Below, piece by piece: positions 17,656 through 28,875 of a stretch of 64,000 bases of DNA. Position numbers and translations under genes: made by a program. The stretch's first letter is position 1. Each line of letters starts with the position of its first letter. This DNA is from Streptomyces gardneri. GTDB taxonomy: Bacteria > Actinomycetota > Actinomycetes > Streptomycetales > Streptomycetaceae. The stretch spans positions 248,001 to 312,000 of the forward strand of contig NZ_BJMN01000005.1 in NCBI RefSeq assembly GCF_006539185.1. Reading direction: 5' to 3'. The notes beneath the pieces were generated by a model, which saw only the letters and a program-made list of their open reading frames with translations, had not been told where the DNA came from and made no database searches.

Positions 17656-18696
17656 TCAGGTGGAGTCGCGGACGACGAGCACCGGGTCGAACACCTTCGA
17701 GGCCGGTTCTGAGGGCTGCAGGGCCGACTCGGGCCGGCCGCCGGTGAGCTCCTCGACCAGAAGGCCGGCCATCGCGGCCGCCATGCGCTCCACCGGCTGA
17801 CGCACGGTGGTCAGCTGCGGCCGTGCCCTCCGCGCGGCCACGGAGTCGTCGAAGCCCACCACGGCCACCGACCCGGGGACGGTGATCCCCTCCTCGCGCA
17901 GGTACTGGCAGGCGCCCTGCGCCATCAGGTCGTTCGCGGCGAACACCGCGTCGGTCCCCGGGTGTTCCTTCAGCAGCCGCGCCATCGCGCGCCGGCCGCT
18001 GTCCACCGAGAACCGTCCTCGTACGACGGGCACCGACGTCACCCCGCGGGCCGCGAACGCCTCCCGGAAGCCGTCGAGGCGCTCGCGCGCGGTAGGGGCG
18101 CCGGCCGGTGCGGCGATGGTGGCCGGGCGCCGCCGGCCGGTGGCCCACAGATGCTCGGCGGCCAGCCGGGCGCCCGCCGTGTTGTCGAGTTCGACGAAGC
18201 CGCACCGCGTGGAGTCGTGGGGGCGGCCGAACAGCACCGTGGGGACACCGGCCGCCACCAGCATCGACGGTAGCGGGTCGTCCGCGTCGAGCGGGACCAC
18301 CAGCGCTCCGTCGGCGCCGCCCCGCCGCAGGTACTCCACCAGCTGGGCCCTGGCCTGCTCCGACTCCGCGACCAGCATGACCGGCTGGATCGCCCGCTCG
18401 CGCAGGACCGGGAGCACTCCGTCCACGACCCGCCCGAAGAACGGGTCGGAGAACACCCGGGCCGCGAAGGCCTTTCCCGTCGCGGAGAACACCAGGGCGA
18501 CGGTTCCGGTGCGGCGCGTCACCAGGGACCGGGCGGCCTGATTCGGGGTGTAGCCGGTGCGGGCGACCGCGTCGCGTACGGCCTGCTGGATACCGGGGGC
18601 CACGTTGCGCACGCCGTTGACGACACGGGACACCGTCGCCCGCGACACCCCCGCCTCACGTGCGACGTCCTCCAGGGTCGGTCCTCGATTTCCCAC
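17656..18696 (-). CDS. LacI-family repressor
   Basis: 346 residues if GTG 18696 is used; in-frame GTGs at 18720 and 18795 would add 8 or 33 residues before the DNA-binding domain and have no better ribosome binding site. Helix-turn-helix and hinge helix: PTLEDVAREAGVSRATVSRVVNG at the N-terminus, then a periplasmic-binding-protein-like effector domain ending with VGFDDSVAARRARPQLTTVRQP. It is divergent from the secreted glycan-degrading genes, and a 14-bp palindrome typical of LacI operators precedes them. A sugar ligand is expected. Confidence 0.9.
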   Translation of the reverse strand: MGNRGPTLEDVAREAGVSRATVSRVVNGVRNVAPGIQQAVRDAVARTGYTPNQAARSLVTRRTGTVALVFSATGKAFAARVFSDPFFGRVVDGVLPVLRERAIQPVMLVAESEQARAQLVEYLRRGGADGALVVPLDADDPLPSMLVAAGVPTVLFGRPHDSTRCGFVELDNTAGARLAAEHLWATGRRRPATIAAPAGAPTARERLDGFREAFAARGVTSVPVVRGRFSVDSGRRAMARLLKEHPGTDAVFAANDLMAQGACQYLREEGITVPGSVAVVGFDDSVAARRARPQLTTVRQPVERMAAAMAGLLVEELTGGRPESALQPSEPASKVFDPVLVVRDST

Positions 18697-18864
18697 CCGC
18701 GCGCTCTGTCGATTCCCCACTTGTGCACCATATCGGGGCTCCGTGTCCGGTGGCGGTACGGGCTCCGGCCGTCCCGGACCAGATGGCGCTGTCACTTAAT
18801 GAAAGCCAAAAGAAAAGCTGTGTCGCATGGCTTGACCGTCATCGTGACCGCCGGGCAAGGTTTC

Positions 18865-18878
18865 GGAGAGCGCTCTCC
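18865..18878 (+). promoter_or_regulatory. LacI-type operator upstream of the secreted glycosidase set
   Basis: GGAGAGCGCTCTCC is a perfect 14-bp palindrome with the central CG of LacI/CebR-type operators, 31 bases before the first secreted gene. A TTGACC at 18832-18837 could be the -35, placing the operator around the transcription start. The same palindrome was not seen at the other promoters in the window. Confidence 0.75.
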
Positions 18879-18909
18879 CACGTTTCTGCCATGTACACCG
18901 AGGAGCCCC

Positions 18910-21105
18910 ATGTCTTCCGTCGGGTCCCCGCCGGCCTTCCGGCGCCCCGCTTCATCCGTCCGACGGGCCACCGTCGGCGCACTCGTCGCCTCGCTCGCCG
19001 GCGGCCTGCTCGCCGTCCTGCCCGCCGCGACGGCGCAGGCCGCCCCCACCCTGCTCTCGCAGGGCAAGACGGCCACCGCCTCGTCCACGGAAGGGGCGGC
19101 CTTCGCCGCGTCCGCGGCCGTCGACGGCAATCTGACCGGAACCCGCTGGGCCAGCCAGTGGACCGACGCCCAGTGGGTCCAGGTGGACCTCGGCCAGAGC
19201 GCCACCCTCAGCCGCGCCCTCCTGACCTGGGAGGGCGCCTACGGCAAGAGCTACGAGATCCAGGCCTCCGAGAACGGCACCGAGTGGCGGACCGTCACGA
19301 CCGTCACCGGCGGCGACGGCGGCACCGACGACGTCACCCTCTCCGGCACCGGTCGCTACGTCCGGATGAACGGTCTGACCCGGGGAACCGGCTATGGCTA
19401 CTCCCTCTGGGAGTTCCAGGTGTACGGCTCCACCGACGGCGGCGGTCCGACCCTGCCGGGCGGCGGCGACCTCGGCCCCAACGTGCACGTCATCGACCCG
19501 TCCACGCCGAACATCCAGGCGAAGCTGGACCAGGTCTTCCGGGAGCAGGAGTCGGCCCAGTTCGGCGCCGGCCGCCACGCCTTCCTCCTCAAGCCCGGCA
19601 CGTACAACAACCTGAACGCGCAGATCGGCTTCTACACCCAGATAGCCGGTCTCGGCCTGCGCCCGGGGGACACCACCATCAACGGTGACGTGACCGTCGA
19701 CGCGGGCTGGTTCAACGGCAACGCCACTCAGAACTTCTGGCGCGGCGCCGAGGGACTGACCCTCAACCCGGTCAACGGCACCAACCGGTGGGCGGTCTCC
19801 CAGGCCTCCTCCTTCCGCCGCATGCACGTCAAGGGAGGCCTCAACCTCGCCCCCAACGGCTACGGCTGGGCCAGCGGCGGCTACATCGCCGACTCGAAGA
19901 TCGACGGCCAGGTCGGCAACTACTCGCAGCAGCAGTGGTACACCCGGGACAGCTCCATCGGCGGCTGGTCCAACAGCGTCTGGAACCAGACCTTCTCGGG
20001 TGTCGAGGGCGCTCCGGCCACCTCCTTCCCCGAGCCCCGCTACACCACGCTCGACACGACGCCGATCTCCCGCGAGAAGCCCTACCTCTACCTGGACGGC
20101 AACGAGTACAAGGTGTTCGCGCCCGCCAAGCGCGTGAACGCCCGTGGCACCAGCTGGGCGAACGGCACCCCGCAGGGCGAGTCCGTCCCGCTGAGCCGGT
20201 TCTACGTGGTCAAGCCCGGCGCCACCGCCGCCACCATCAACCAGGCCCTCGCGCAGGGGCTGCACCTGCTCTTCACCCCGGGCGTCTACCACGTCGACCA
20301 GACGATCAACGTGAACCGGGCGAACACCATCGTGCTCGGCCTCGGCCTCGCCACGATCATCCCGGACAACGGCGTCACCGCGATGAAGGTGGCCGACGTC
20401 GACGGCGTCCGGCTCGCCGGCTTCCTGATCGACGCGGGCCCGGTCAACTCCCCGACGCTGCTGGAGCTCGGACCGCAGAACTCCGGCGCCGACCACGCCG
20501 CCAACCCCACCACCGTGCAGGACGTGTACATCCGCATCGGCGGCGCCGGCGCGGGCAAGGCCACCACCAGCGTGGTCGTGAACAGTGACGACGCCATCAT
20601 CGACCACACCTGGGTGTGGCGCGCGGACCACGGCGAGGGCTGGGGCTGGGAGACCAACCGCGCCGACTACGGCGTCCGCGTCAACGGCGACGACGTGCTC
20701 GCCACCGGCCTGTTCGTCGAGCACTTCAACAAGTACGACGTCGAGTGGTACGGCGAGCGCGGCCGCACGATCTTCTACCAGAACGAGAAGGCGTACGACG
20801 CCCCCAACCAGGCCGCCATCCAGAACGGCACGACGAAGGGGTACGCCGCCTACCGCGTCGACGACTCGGTCAACACCCACGAGGCATGGGGCCTGGGCAG
20901 CTACTGCAACTACAACGTGGACCCGACCATCGTCCAGGACCATGGCTTCAAGGCACCCGTCAAGCCGAACGTGAAGTTCCACAGCCTCCTGGTGGTGTCC
21001 CTCGGCGGCATGGGCCACTACAACCACGTCATCAACGACACCGGGGCGTCCACCATCCCCGCCGGCACCTCGACCGTGCCGTCCACCGTCGTCAACTTCC
21101 CCTGA
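18910..21105 (+). CDS. Secreted discoidin (F5/8 type C) + right-handed beta-helix protein, GH55-like candidate
   Basis: 731 residues. Sec signal peptide (RRATVGALVASLAGGLLAVLPAATAQA, cleavage near residue 45); F5/8C/CBM32-like domain about 47-175 (LLSQGKTATASS, TRWASQW, DAQWVQVDLG, RYVRMNGLTRGTGYGYSLWEFQVYG); Gly-rich linker; then a long beta-helix region with repeated YIADS/VVVNSDDAIIDHTWVWRADHG-type turns and GLFVEHFNKYDVEWYGERGRTIFYQNE. Proteins of this type are sometimes mislabelled adenylyl cyclase in databases. The beta-helix and the neighbours suggest an exo-beta-1,3-glucanase-like enzyme, but the catalytic residues could not be fixed by eye. First gene behind the LacI operator. Confidence 0.7.
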   Translation: MSSVGSPPAFRRPASSVRRATVGALVASLAGGLLAVLPAATAQAAPTLLSQGKTATASSTEGAAFAASAAVDGNLTGTRWASQWTDAQWVQVDLGQSATLSRALLTWEGAYGKSYEIQASENGTEWRTVTTVTGGDGGTDDVTLSGTGRYVRMNGLTRGTGYGYSLWEFQVYGSTDGGGPTLPGGGDLGPNVHVIDPSTPNIQAKLDQVFREQESAQFGAGRHAFLLKPGTYNNLNAQIGFYTQIAGLGLRPGDTTINGDVTVDAGWFNGNATQNFWRGAEGLTLNPVNGTNRWAVSQASSFRRMHVKGGLNLAPNGYGWASGGYIADSKIDGQVGNYSQQQWYTRDSSIGGWSNSVWNQTFSGVEGAPATSFPEPRYTTLDTTPISREKPYLYLDGNEYKVFAPAKRVNARGTSWANGTPQGESVPLSRFYVVKPGATAATINQALAQGLHLLFTPGVYHVDQTINVNRANTIVLGLGLATIIPDNGVTAMKVADVDGVRLAGFLIDAGPVNSPTLLELGPQNSGADHAANPTTVQDVYIRIGGAGAGKATTSVVVNSDDAIIDHTWVWRADHGEGWGWETNRADYGVRVNGDDVLATGLFVEHFNKYDVEWYGERGRTIFYQNEKAYDAPNQAAIQNGTTKGYAAYRVDDSVNTHEAWGLGSYCNYNVDPTIVQDHGFKAPVKPNVKFHSLLVVSLGGMGHYNHVINDTGASTIPAGTSTVPSTVVNFP

Positions 21106-21112
21106 CGGCCCC

Positions 21113-21142
21113 GCCGGGACGCGCCCTCCTGCGCGTCCCGGC
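21113..21142 (+). terminator. Hairpin between secreted glycosidase genes
   Basis: Perfect 12-bp stem (21113-21124 with 21131-21142), 6-base loop, soon after the beta-helix gene. Probably a partial terminator or an mRNA-stabilising hairpin within the set. Confidence 0.55.
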
Positions 21143-21240
21143 CCCTCCCCCCTTCCGGGCGGTGCCCAGTCCCCGCTGCGCCGCCCGGAAGGCGATCCCC
21201 TCCCTTCACCACCTCCCCCGTTGTCCGTCCAGGAGCCGCC

Positions 21241-23433
21241 ATGACCGCGATCACCGACCCGACGACACCACGGCGCGCCCGCAGCCGCGCCCGTACCGCA
21301 GGCTCACTCCTCTCCCTGGGGGCCCTGCTCGCCACCTCCGTCACCTCCACCGCCCTGCTGACCGCGGCGCCCGCCACCGCCGCCGAGACCCTGCTCTCCC
21401 AGGGGAAGACGGCCACCGCCTCCTCCTCCGAGGGCGCCGCCTGGGGCGCGTCCGCCGCCTTCGACGGCGATCTGACCGGCACCCGCTGGGCGAGCCAGTG
21501 GAACGACGCCCAGTGGATCCAGGTCGACCTCGGCAGCAGCAAGGACGTCAGCCGCGTCGTCCTGAACTGGGAGGGCGCCTACGGCAAGGCCTACGACATC
21601 CAGCTCTCGGACAACGGCAGCGACTGGCGCACCGTCAAGTCCGTGAGCGCCGGCGACGGGGGCACCGACGACCTCGCCGTCACCGGCACCGGCCGCTACG
21701 TACGCCTCCAGGGCGTCACCCGGGGCACCGGGTACGGCTACTCGCTCTGGGAGTTCCAGGTGTACGGCGGCGGGTCCGCGCAGCCCGGGCCCGGCGGCGC
21801 CGTCCGGGTGAGCGGGACACAGGGCGACTGGCGGCTGACCGTCGGGGGACAGCCGTTCACGGTCAAGGGCGTCACCTGGGGCCCGGCCATGGCCGACGCC
21901 CCCCGCTACATGCCGGACGTGAAGTCCATGGGCGTCAACACCGTCCGCACCTGGGGCACGGACGCCGGCACCAAGCCCCTGCTCGACGCGGCCGCGGCCA
22001 ACGGCGTCAAGGTGATCAACGGCTTCTGGCTCCAGCCGGGCGGCGGCCCGGGCTCCGGCGGCTGCGTCAACTACGTGACGGACACCGCCTACAAGAGCAC
22101 CATGCTCACCGAGTTCGCCAAGTGGGTCGACACCTACAAGTCCCACCCGGCCACGCTCATGTGGAACGTCGGCAACGAGTCCGTCCTCGGCCTGCAGAAC
22201 TGCTACGGCGGCGCCGAGCTGGAGGCCCAGCGCAACGCGTACACGACCTTCGTCAACGACGTCGCCAAGAAGATCCACACCATCGACCCCGACCACCCCG
22301 TGACCTCCACCGACGCGTGGACGGGTGCCTGGCCGTACTACAAGCGGAACGCGCCCGACCTGGACCTGTACTCGATGAACGCGTACGGCGACATCTGCGG
22401 GGTCCGGCAGGACTGGGTGGAGGGCGGCTACACCAAGCCCTACATCATCACCGAGACCGGTCCCGCCGGAGAGTGGGAGACCCCCAAGGACGCCAACGGC
22501 GTCCCCGAGGAGCCCACCGACGTCCAGAAGGCCGACGGCTACACCCAGGCCTGGAACTGCGTCACCGGCCACCAGGGCGTCGCCCTCGGCGCGACCGCCT
22601 TCCACTACGGCATCGAGCACGACTTCGGCGGCGTCTGGTTCAACCTGCTCCCGGACGGCCTGAAGCGCCTCTCGTACTACTCCCTCAAGAAGGCGTACAC
22701 CGGCTCCCTCGCGGGCGACAACACCCCGCCGGTCATCAGCGGCATGACGGTCACCCCCTCCGGATCCGCCCCGGCCGGCGGCGAGTTCACGGTCCGCGCC
22801 GACGTCCGCGACCCCGACGGCGACCCCGTCACCACCAAGATCCTCCTCAGCGGCAACTACGCCAACGGCGACAAGCGTCTCGTCGACGCGCAGTACCGCT
22901 CCCTGGGCAACGGCACCTTCGCCGTCACCGCGCCCGAGAAGCTCGGCGTGTGGAAGGTCTACATCCAGGCCGAGGACGGTCGCGGCAACGTCGGCATCGA
23001 GACCAAGTCCGTCAAGGTCGTCGCCCCGCCCGTCACCGGCACCAACATCGCCCTGAACAGGCCCACCACCGCCTCCTCCGCCCAGGCCTCCTACGGCGAC
23101 TGCCCCTGCCCCGCCTCCAACGCCACCGACGGCAACACCTCCACCCGCTGGGCCAGCGACTGGAGCGACCCGCAGTGGATCCAGGTCGACCTCGGCTCGG
23201 CCAAGCCCGTCCGCACCCTGCAGCTCGTCTGGGACCCGGCCTACGCCAAGTCCTACGACGTGCAGGTCTCCGACGACGGGAACACCTGGCGGACGATCCA
23301 CACCACCACCACGGGCAACGGAGACATCGACACCGTCACGACGTCCACCACCGCCCGGTACGTCAAGCTCCAGCTCACCGCGCGCGGCACCGGATGGGGC
23401 TACTCCCTCCACGAGTTCGGCGTCTACAGCTGA
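21241..23433 (+). CDS. Secreted TIM-barrel glycosidase flanked by two discoidin domains
   Basis: 730 residues, ATG with CAGGAG upstream. Signal peptide (TAGSLLSLGALLATSVTSTALLTAAPATAA). F5/8C domain about 48-180, almost the same as that of the preceding gene. Catalytic domain about 190-495 with GH-A clan features: GGQPFTVKGVTWGP, NTVRTWGTDAG, probable acid/base Glu313 in WNVGNES and probable nucleophile Glu405 in IITETGPAG. Then an Ig-like domain (VISGMTVTPSGSAPAGGEFTVRADV) and a second F5/8C domain about 595-730. Looks related to GH2/GH5/GH72-type barrels; exact family and substrate not certain. It probably binds and cuts an extracellular glucan. Confidence 0.8.
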   Translation: MTAITDPTTPRRARSRARTAGSLLSLGALLATSVTSTALLTAAPATAAETLLSQGKTATASSSEGAAWGASAAFDGDLTGTRWASQWNDAQWIQVDLGSSKDVSRVVLNWEGAYGKAYDIQLSDNGSDWRTVKSVSAGDGGTDDLAVTGTGRYVRLQGVTRGTGYGYSLWEFQVYGGGSAQPGPGGAVRVSGTQGDWRLTVGGQPFTVKGVTWGPAMADAPRYMPDVKSMGVNTVRTWGTDAGTKPLLDAAAANGVKVINGFWLQPGGGPGSGGCVNYVTDTAYKSTMLTEFAKWVDTYKSHPATLMWNVGNESVLGLQNCYGGAELEAQRNAYTTFVNDVAKKIHTIDPDHPVTSTDAWTGAWPYYKRNAPDLDLYSMNAYGDICGVRQDWVEGGYTKPYIITETGPAGEWETPKDANGVPEEPTDVQKADGYTQAWNCVTGHQGVALGATAFHYGIEHDFGGVWFNLLPDGLKRLSYYSLKKAYTGSLAGDNTPPVISGMTVTPSGSAPAGGEFTVRADVRDPDGDPVTTKILLSGNYANGDKRLVDAQYRSLGNGTFAVTAPEKLGVWKVYIQAEDGRGNVGIETKSVKVVAPPVTGTNIALNRPTTASSAQASYGDCPCPASNATDGNTSTRWASDWSDPQWIQVDLGSAKPVRTLQLVWDPAYAKSYDVQVSDDGNTWRTIHTTTTGNGDIDTVTTSTTARYVKLQLTARGTGWGYSLHEFGVYS

Positions 23434-23574
23434 CGACGCCCGACTCCATGAACGGGGGTGGCGGTCCCGCAGCAGGACTCCGCCACCCCTGCACCACCGC
23501 AAGGGAATCCACCACACCAGTCGCGTGGCGTCCCCGCGTTCACGCGAACCCACCCCCATGGGCAGGAGATCCCC

Positions 23575-24666
23575 ATGAGATCGAGTCCGAAGCGACTCCC
23601 CGCACTCCTCCTCGGCACAGCCCTCGTCGCCGGTGTCCTCGGCATCGGCACCATCGCCTCCGCCGCGGGCACGGACAACGCTGGCCCGCCCGTCGTCGCC
23701 ACGGCGGGCGCCCACGCCGGACACGTCATGGCCGTGTCCACCCAGGCCTCGGGCGACGACGCCGACGGAGACGGCTACATCCCGGCCGTACCCCAGGTCA
23801 CGGATGTGACACCGTCCACAGCCACCCCGCCCCCGGCCTACCATCACGAGTTCCAGGCCGGCTGCGCCGTCACCCACACCGCGCCGGACGACCCGATCGT
23901 CTACCCGGGTCAGTTCGGCAAGTCCCACGACCACACGTTCATGGGCAACACCTCCACCAACGCCGCCAGCACCACCGGCTCGCTCTACGGAGGCAACACC
24001 ACCTGCAAGGCGCCCGCGGACGCCTCCGCGTACTGGATGCCCTCGCTGTACAAGGGTGACCAGAAGATCCTGCCCGTCGGCCCGCAGGTCATCTACTACA
24101 AGGCGGGCGTCACCGACTACCGGAGCGTGCGGCCCTTCCCCAAGGGTCTGCGGTTCGTCGTCGGCAACCCGATGCAGAGCGCCGAGGAGTTCCGGGCCCA
24201 CAAGGGCTTCGTCGAGGGCTGGGAATGCGGTGACAGCTTCTTCAACACCGACATCCCGGCGAGCTGTCCGAGCCGGCCCGACGTCCAGCTCAACCTGCGT
24301 ATGCAGGCCCCCAGTTGCTGGAACGGGCTGTACCTCGACACTCCCGACCACAAGAGCCACATGGCCTACCCGGTGGTCAAGCCCGGCACCAACGACAACA
24401 TGTGCCCGGCCTCCCACCCGGTCGCCCTGCCGATGATCGAGTTCAAGATGGCATGGCCGGTCAACGGCGACATGTCCCAGGTCCGCCTGGCCAGCGGCCG
24501 CGGCTACTCCTTCCACTACGACTTCTTCAACGCGTGGGAGGAGCGCACCCTCAAGGCCCTGGTCGACCACTGCATCGTCGGCGGCCTGCAGTGCGACACC
24601 CGGGGCTTCGACCTGTACCGCCCCGAACGCGGGACCGTGCTGAACGCGGACCACCGTCTGCCCTGA
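23575..24666 (+). CDS. Secreted DUF1996 protein
   Basis: 363 residues from ATG 23575 (CAGGAG 7 bases upstream). Signal peptide LPALLLGTALVAGVLGIGTIASAAG, then an acidic low-complexity spacer and the DUF1996 domain from about residue 85 (FQAGCAVTHTAPDDPIVYPGQFGKSHDH, HTFMGNTSTNAAST, YWMPSLY, GMVFFN-like regions, and SHMAYP). Several conserved His (SHDHTF, DHKSHM, SFHYDF) could bind metal. The domain is widespread in fungi and actinobacteria with no established activity that I know. Its place inside a LacI-controlled glucan set suggests an accessory or catalytic role in polysaccharide attack. Confidence 0.85.
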   Translation: MRSSPKRLPALLLGTALVAGVLGIGTIASAAGTDNAGPPVVATAGAHAGHVMAVSTQASGDDADGDGYIPAVPQVTDVTPSTATPPPAYHHEFQAGCAVTHTAPDDPIVYPGQFGKSHDHTFMGNTSTNAASTTGSLYGGNTTCKAPADASAYWMPSLYKGDQKILPVGPQVIYYKAGVTDYRSVRPFPKGLRFVVGNPMQSAEEFRAHKGFVEGWECGDSFFNTDIPASCPSRPDVQLNLRMQAPSCWNGLYLDTPDHKSHMAYPVVKPGTNDNMCPASHPVALPMIEFKMAWPVNGDMSQVRLASGRGYSFHYDFFNAWEERTLKALVDHCIVGGLQCDTRGFDLYRPERGTVLNADHRLP

Positions 24667-24680
24667 CCACTCACCCCCGC

Positions 24681-24714
24681 ACGGCCCGGACGCCCGCGAC
24701 GGCGTCCGGGCCGT
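24681..24714 (+). terminator. Hairpin after the DUF1996 gene
   Basis: Perfect 14-bp stem (24681-24694 with 24701-24714) and 6-base loop in the short gap before the second GH1 gene. Confidence 0.6.
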
Positions 24715-24759
24715 CCTCACGCTCGCCCGACCTCCCTCCCCTCACCCCAGGAGCATCCC

Positions 24760-26172
<1,413 letters not shown>

Positions 26173-26193
26173 CACGGCCACGGCACGTGCGAC

Positions 26194-26224
26194 GGCCCCG
26201 GGCGAGGAGAACTCGCCCGGGGCC
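26194..26224. terminator. Bidirectional terminator between GH1 and MMPL genes
   Basis: Perfect 13-bp stem (26194-26206 with 26212-26224), 5-base loop, followed by TTC, between convergent genes. Confidence 0.8.
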
Positions 26225-26258
26225 TTCACCGCGTCCCGTACGGAAGGCCGGCCCGAGG

Positions 26259-28499
26259 TCAGCCCACCAAGTGGTTCTCCCGTGCGGGGTACTCCGAAGG
26301 GATCGCGGGCTGCCGGTTCAGCTTCTCGCCCTCGACGTCGATGTTCGGGAGGAGCCGGTCGAGCCACTTCGGGAGCCACCAGGCCGACGTGCCGAGCAGG
26401 GCGAAGAGCGCGGGCACGATGGCCATGCGGACGACGAAGGCGTCGAAGAGGACGGCGGCCGCGAGACCGAAGCCGATCATCTTGACGAAGTCGTTGTCCT
26501 CCACGACGAAGCCGGAGAAGACACTCGTCATGATGATCGCCGCCGCGCCGACGACGCGTCCGCCGTACCGGAACCCGGTCGCGACCGCCTCGCCGGGACG
26601 GGCGCCGTGCACGTACGCCTCGCGTATCCGGGACACCAGGAAGACCTCGTAGTCCATGGCGAGCCCGAAGACCACGCCGATCATGAAGATCGGCAGGGTG
26701 CTCATGACCGGGCCCGGCTGGTCCACGCCGAAGAGGTCGGCGAGCCAGCCCCACTGGAAGACGGCCACGACGGCCCCGAGCGCCGCCGACACCGACAGGA
26801 GGAAGCCGAGTGCCGCCTTGAGGGGCACGAGCAGCGAGCGGAAGACCAGCATGAGCAGGAGGAAGGCGAGGCCGACGACCAGGGCCAGATAGGGGAGCAG
26901 TGCGTCGTCGAGCGTGCGGGAGAAGTCGATGAGCATCGCGGTCTGCCCGGCGACCAGGATCTCCGAGGCGCCCGACGAGGACTCCAGCCCCTCCGTCATT
27001 CCGCGCAGCGAGCGCACCAGGTCCTCGGTGCGGCCGTCGGTGGGGCCGGTGGCGGGGACGACGGTGACGAGGGCGGTGTCGCCCGAGGGGTTGACGGTGG
27101 CGGGGGACACGGCGTCGACACCGCGGACGCCTTCCAGGGCCGTACGGACCCGCGCCGCCGCGGTCCTCGCGTCCTCGGCCTCGACGGTGACCGTCAGCGG
27201 CCCGTTGAATCCGGGACCGAACGCGTCCGACAACATGTCGTACGCCTTGCGCTGGGTGGTGTGCGGGGCCATCGAACCCTCGCCCGGCAGGCCCAGTTCG
27301 AGGCTCGCGGCGGGTACGGCGACGGCGCCGAGGCTCACGACACCGAGGAGCAGCACGGCGACGGGGTGCCGCAGCACGAGCCCGGCCCAGCGGGCGCCGA
27401 GGTTGGGCCTGCGGCGGGCCGCGCGCTTGGCGGCCGCCCGCTGCTGACGCTTCGACAGCGGTTTGCCGGTGTACTGCTTGCGGTCCCTGCGGGCCAGGAC
27501 CCGCACGGGGGCGAAGCCGAGGAGGGCGGGTACGAGGGTGATCGCGACGAGTACGGCGATGGCGACCGTGCCGGCCGCGGTGAGGCCCATCTTGGTGAGC
27601 ATCGGGACGTCGACCACGGCGAGCCCCGCCAGGGCGATGATCACGGTCAGGCCCGCGAAGACGACCGCCGAGCCGGCGGTACCCACGGCGCGGGACGCGG
27701 CCTCCGCGCGCTCGCGGCCCTCGGTGATCTCCGAGCGGTAGCGGGAGACGATGAACAGCGCGTAGTCGATGCCGACGGCGAGGCCGATCATCGTCGCGAG
27801 CATCGACGTCGTGGACGACAGGCCGAAGGTGGCGGCGAGCGCGGTGATGCCGCTGACCCCGATGCCGACGCCGATCACGGCCGTCAGAAGGGGCATTCCG
27901 GCGGCGACGAGGGAGCCGAAGGTGAGGAGCAGGACGACGGCGGAGACGAGGATGCCGAGCTTCTCGCCCGTGCCGCTCATGGCCTGCTCGATTTTGACGG
28001 CGTCGCCGCCCGCCTCGACGGCGAGGCCCGCGTCCCTGGCCTCTTCCATGGCGTCGTCGAGACCGTCGTGCGCCGCGTCGGTCAGCGCGGTGGCCCCCGC
28101 CTCGTAGGTGACGTACGCGTATGCGGTCGTCCCGTCGGCGCTCACCGCCTTGGCCTCGAACGGACCGGCCACGCGCGCCACTTGCGGAGTGGCGGAGAGG
28201 TCCTTGACGAGCTGCTCGACCTGCGCCCTGCGGGTGGGGGAGGTGAGCTTCTCGGTGCCCGGGGCACGGATGACGACGCGGGCCGCGGCGCCGTCCGCGC
28301 GGGCGTCGGGGAACTTCTCCTGGAGGAGGTCGAACGCCTTCTGCGACTCCGTGCCGGGCATCGAGAAGGTGTCGGCGGGCGGGGCGGCGGCGGTGGAGGC
28401 CGCGACACCCGCGCCGACGAGGGCGAGGAGCCACAGGAGGACGACCAGACCCCGCCTTCGGAAGGCGAAGCGGCCCAGTCTGGAGAGGAAGGTGGCCAC
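26259..28499 (-). CDS. MMPL-family (RND) transporter
   Basis: 746 residues, GTG start. Two repeats of one TM, a large extracytoplasmic loop and five TMs (first TM RGLVVLLWLLALVGAGVAAST; clusters about 195-365 and 545-715). GxxxDY motif regions are present (GLAVGIDYALFIVSRYRSE and FGLAMDYEVFLVSRIREAY), the Asp-Tyr pairs used for proton coupling. Members export lipids or antibiotics (ActII-3-like). It lies downstream of the ferredoxin/P450/ABC genes on the same strand after a 156-base gap and may or may not share their transcript. Substrate unknown. Confidence 0.88.
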   Translation of the reverse strand: MATFLSRLGRFAFRRRGLVVLLWLLALVGAGVAASTAAAPPADTFSMPGTESQKAFDLLQEKFPDARADGAAARVVIRAPGTEKLTSPTRRAQVEQLVKDLSATPQVARVAGPFEAKAVSADGTTAYAYVTYEAGATALTDAAHDGLDDAMEEARDAGLAVEAGGDAVKIEQAMSGTGEKLGILVSAVVLLLTFGSLVAAGMPLLTAVIGVGIGVSGITALAATFGLSSTTSMLATMIGLAVGIDYALFIVSRYRSEITEGRERAEAASRAVGTAGSAVVFAGLTVIIALAGLAVVDVPMLTKMGLTAAGTVAIAVLVAITLVPALLGFAPVRVLARRDRKQYTGKPLSKRQQRAAAKRAARRRPNLGARWAGLVLRHPVAVLLLGVVSLGAVAVPAASLELGLPGEGSMAPHTTQRKAYDMLSDAFGPGFNGPLTVTVEAEDARTAAARVRTALEGVRGVDAVSPATVNPSGDTALVTVVPATGPTDGRTEDLVRSLRGMTEGLESSSGASEILVAGQTAMLIDFSRTLDDALLPYLALVVGLAFLLLMLVFRSLLVPLKAALGFLLSVSAALGAVVAVFQWGWLADLFGVDQPGPVMSTLPIFMIGVVFGLAMDYEVFLVSRIREAYVHGARPGEAVATGFRYGGRVVGAAAIIMTSVFSGFVVEDNDFVKMIGFGLAAAVLFDAFVVRMAIVPALFALLGTSAWWLPKWLDRLLPNIDVEGEKLNRQPAIPSEYPARENHLVG

Positions 28500-28655
28500 G
28501 GTGGAGGAATCCTGTCGGTGAGGTGGTCCGGTGAGGTGGTCCGGTGACGGGCGGTCTCGTGGTGGCCGCCGCCGAGGGCATGCCGAAGGCGCCGTCGGCG
28601 GCGGACCGGGTTCTCGCGGGAGGGGGTGCGGCAGGCAGAGGGCGGGCCGCCGGGG

Positions 28656-28871
28656 TTACGAGGCGGGGGAGGAGCCGTGCCGCGTGAGCGTGATGACGGA
28701 GGCCGGGCAGACGCCGGCGGCGACGCGGACCGCCGCGTGCCGCTCCTGGGGCGGCCGGGCGTCCAGCAGGACGACCAGGCCCTCCTCCCCGTCCTGGTCG
28801 AAGACCTGAGGAGCGGTCAGGGCGCACATCCCGGCGCCGAGGCAGCGGTCGCGGTCGACACGGACGTCCAC
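28656..28871 (-). CDS. [3Fe-4S] ferredoxin, P450 partner
   Basis: 71 residues from GTG 28871. Cluster ligands: CLGAGMC (C-x5-C) near the N-terminus and CP in AAGVCPASVITL near the C-terminus, the pattern of the three-cysteine single-cluster ferredoxins that feed electrons to actinobacterial P450s. The start lies 4 bases after the P450 stop, so the two are translated together. With the P450 frame broken, its present partner may be a different P450. Confidence 0.88.
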   Translation of the reverse strand: MDVRVDRDRCLGAGMCALTAPQVFDQDGEEGLVVLLDARPPQERHAAVRVAAGVCPASVITLTRHGSSPAS

Positions 28872-28875
28872 GGGA

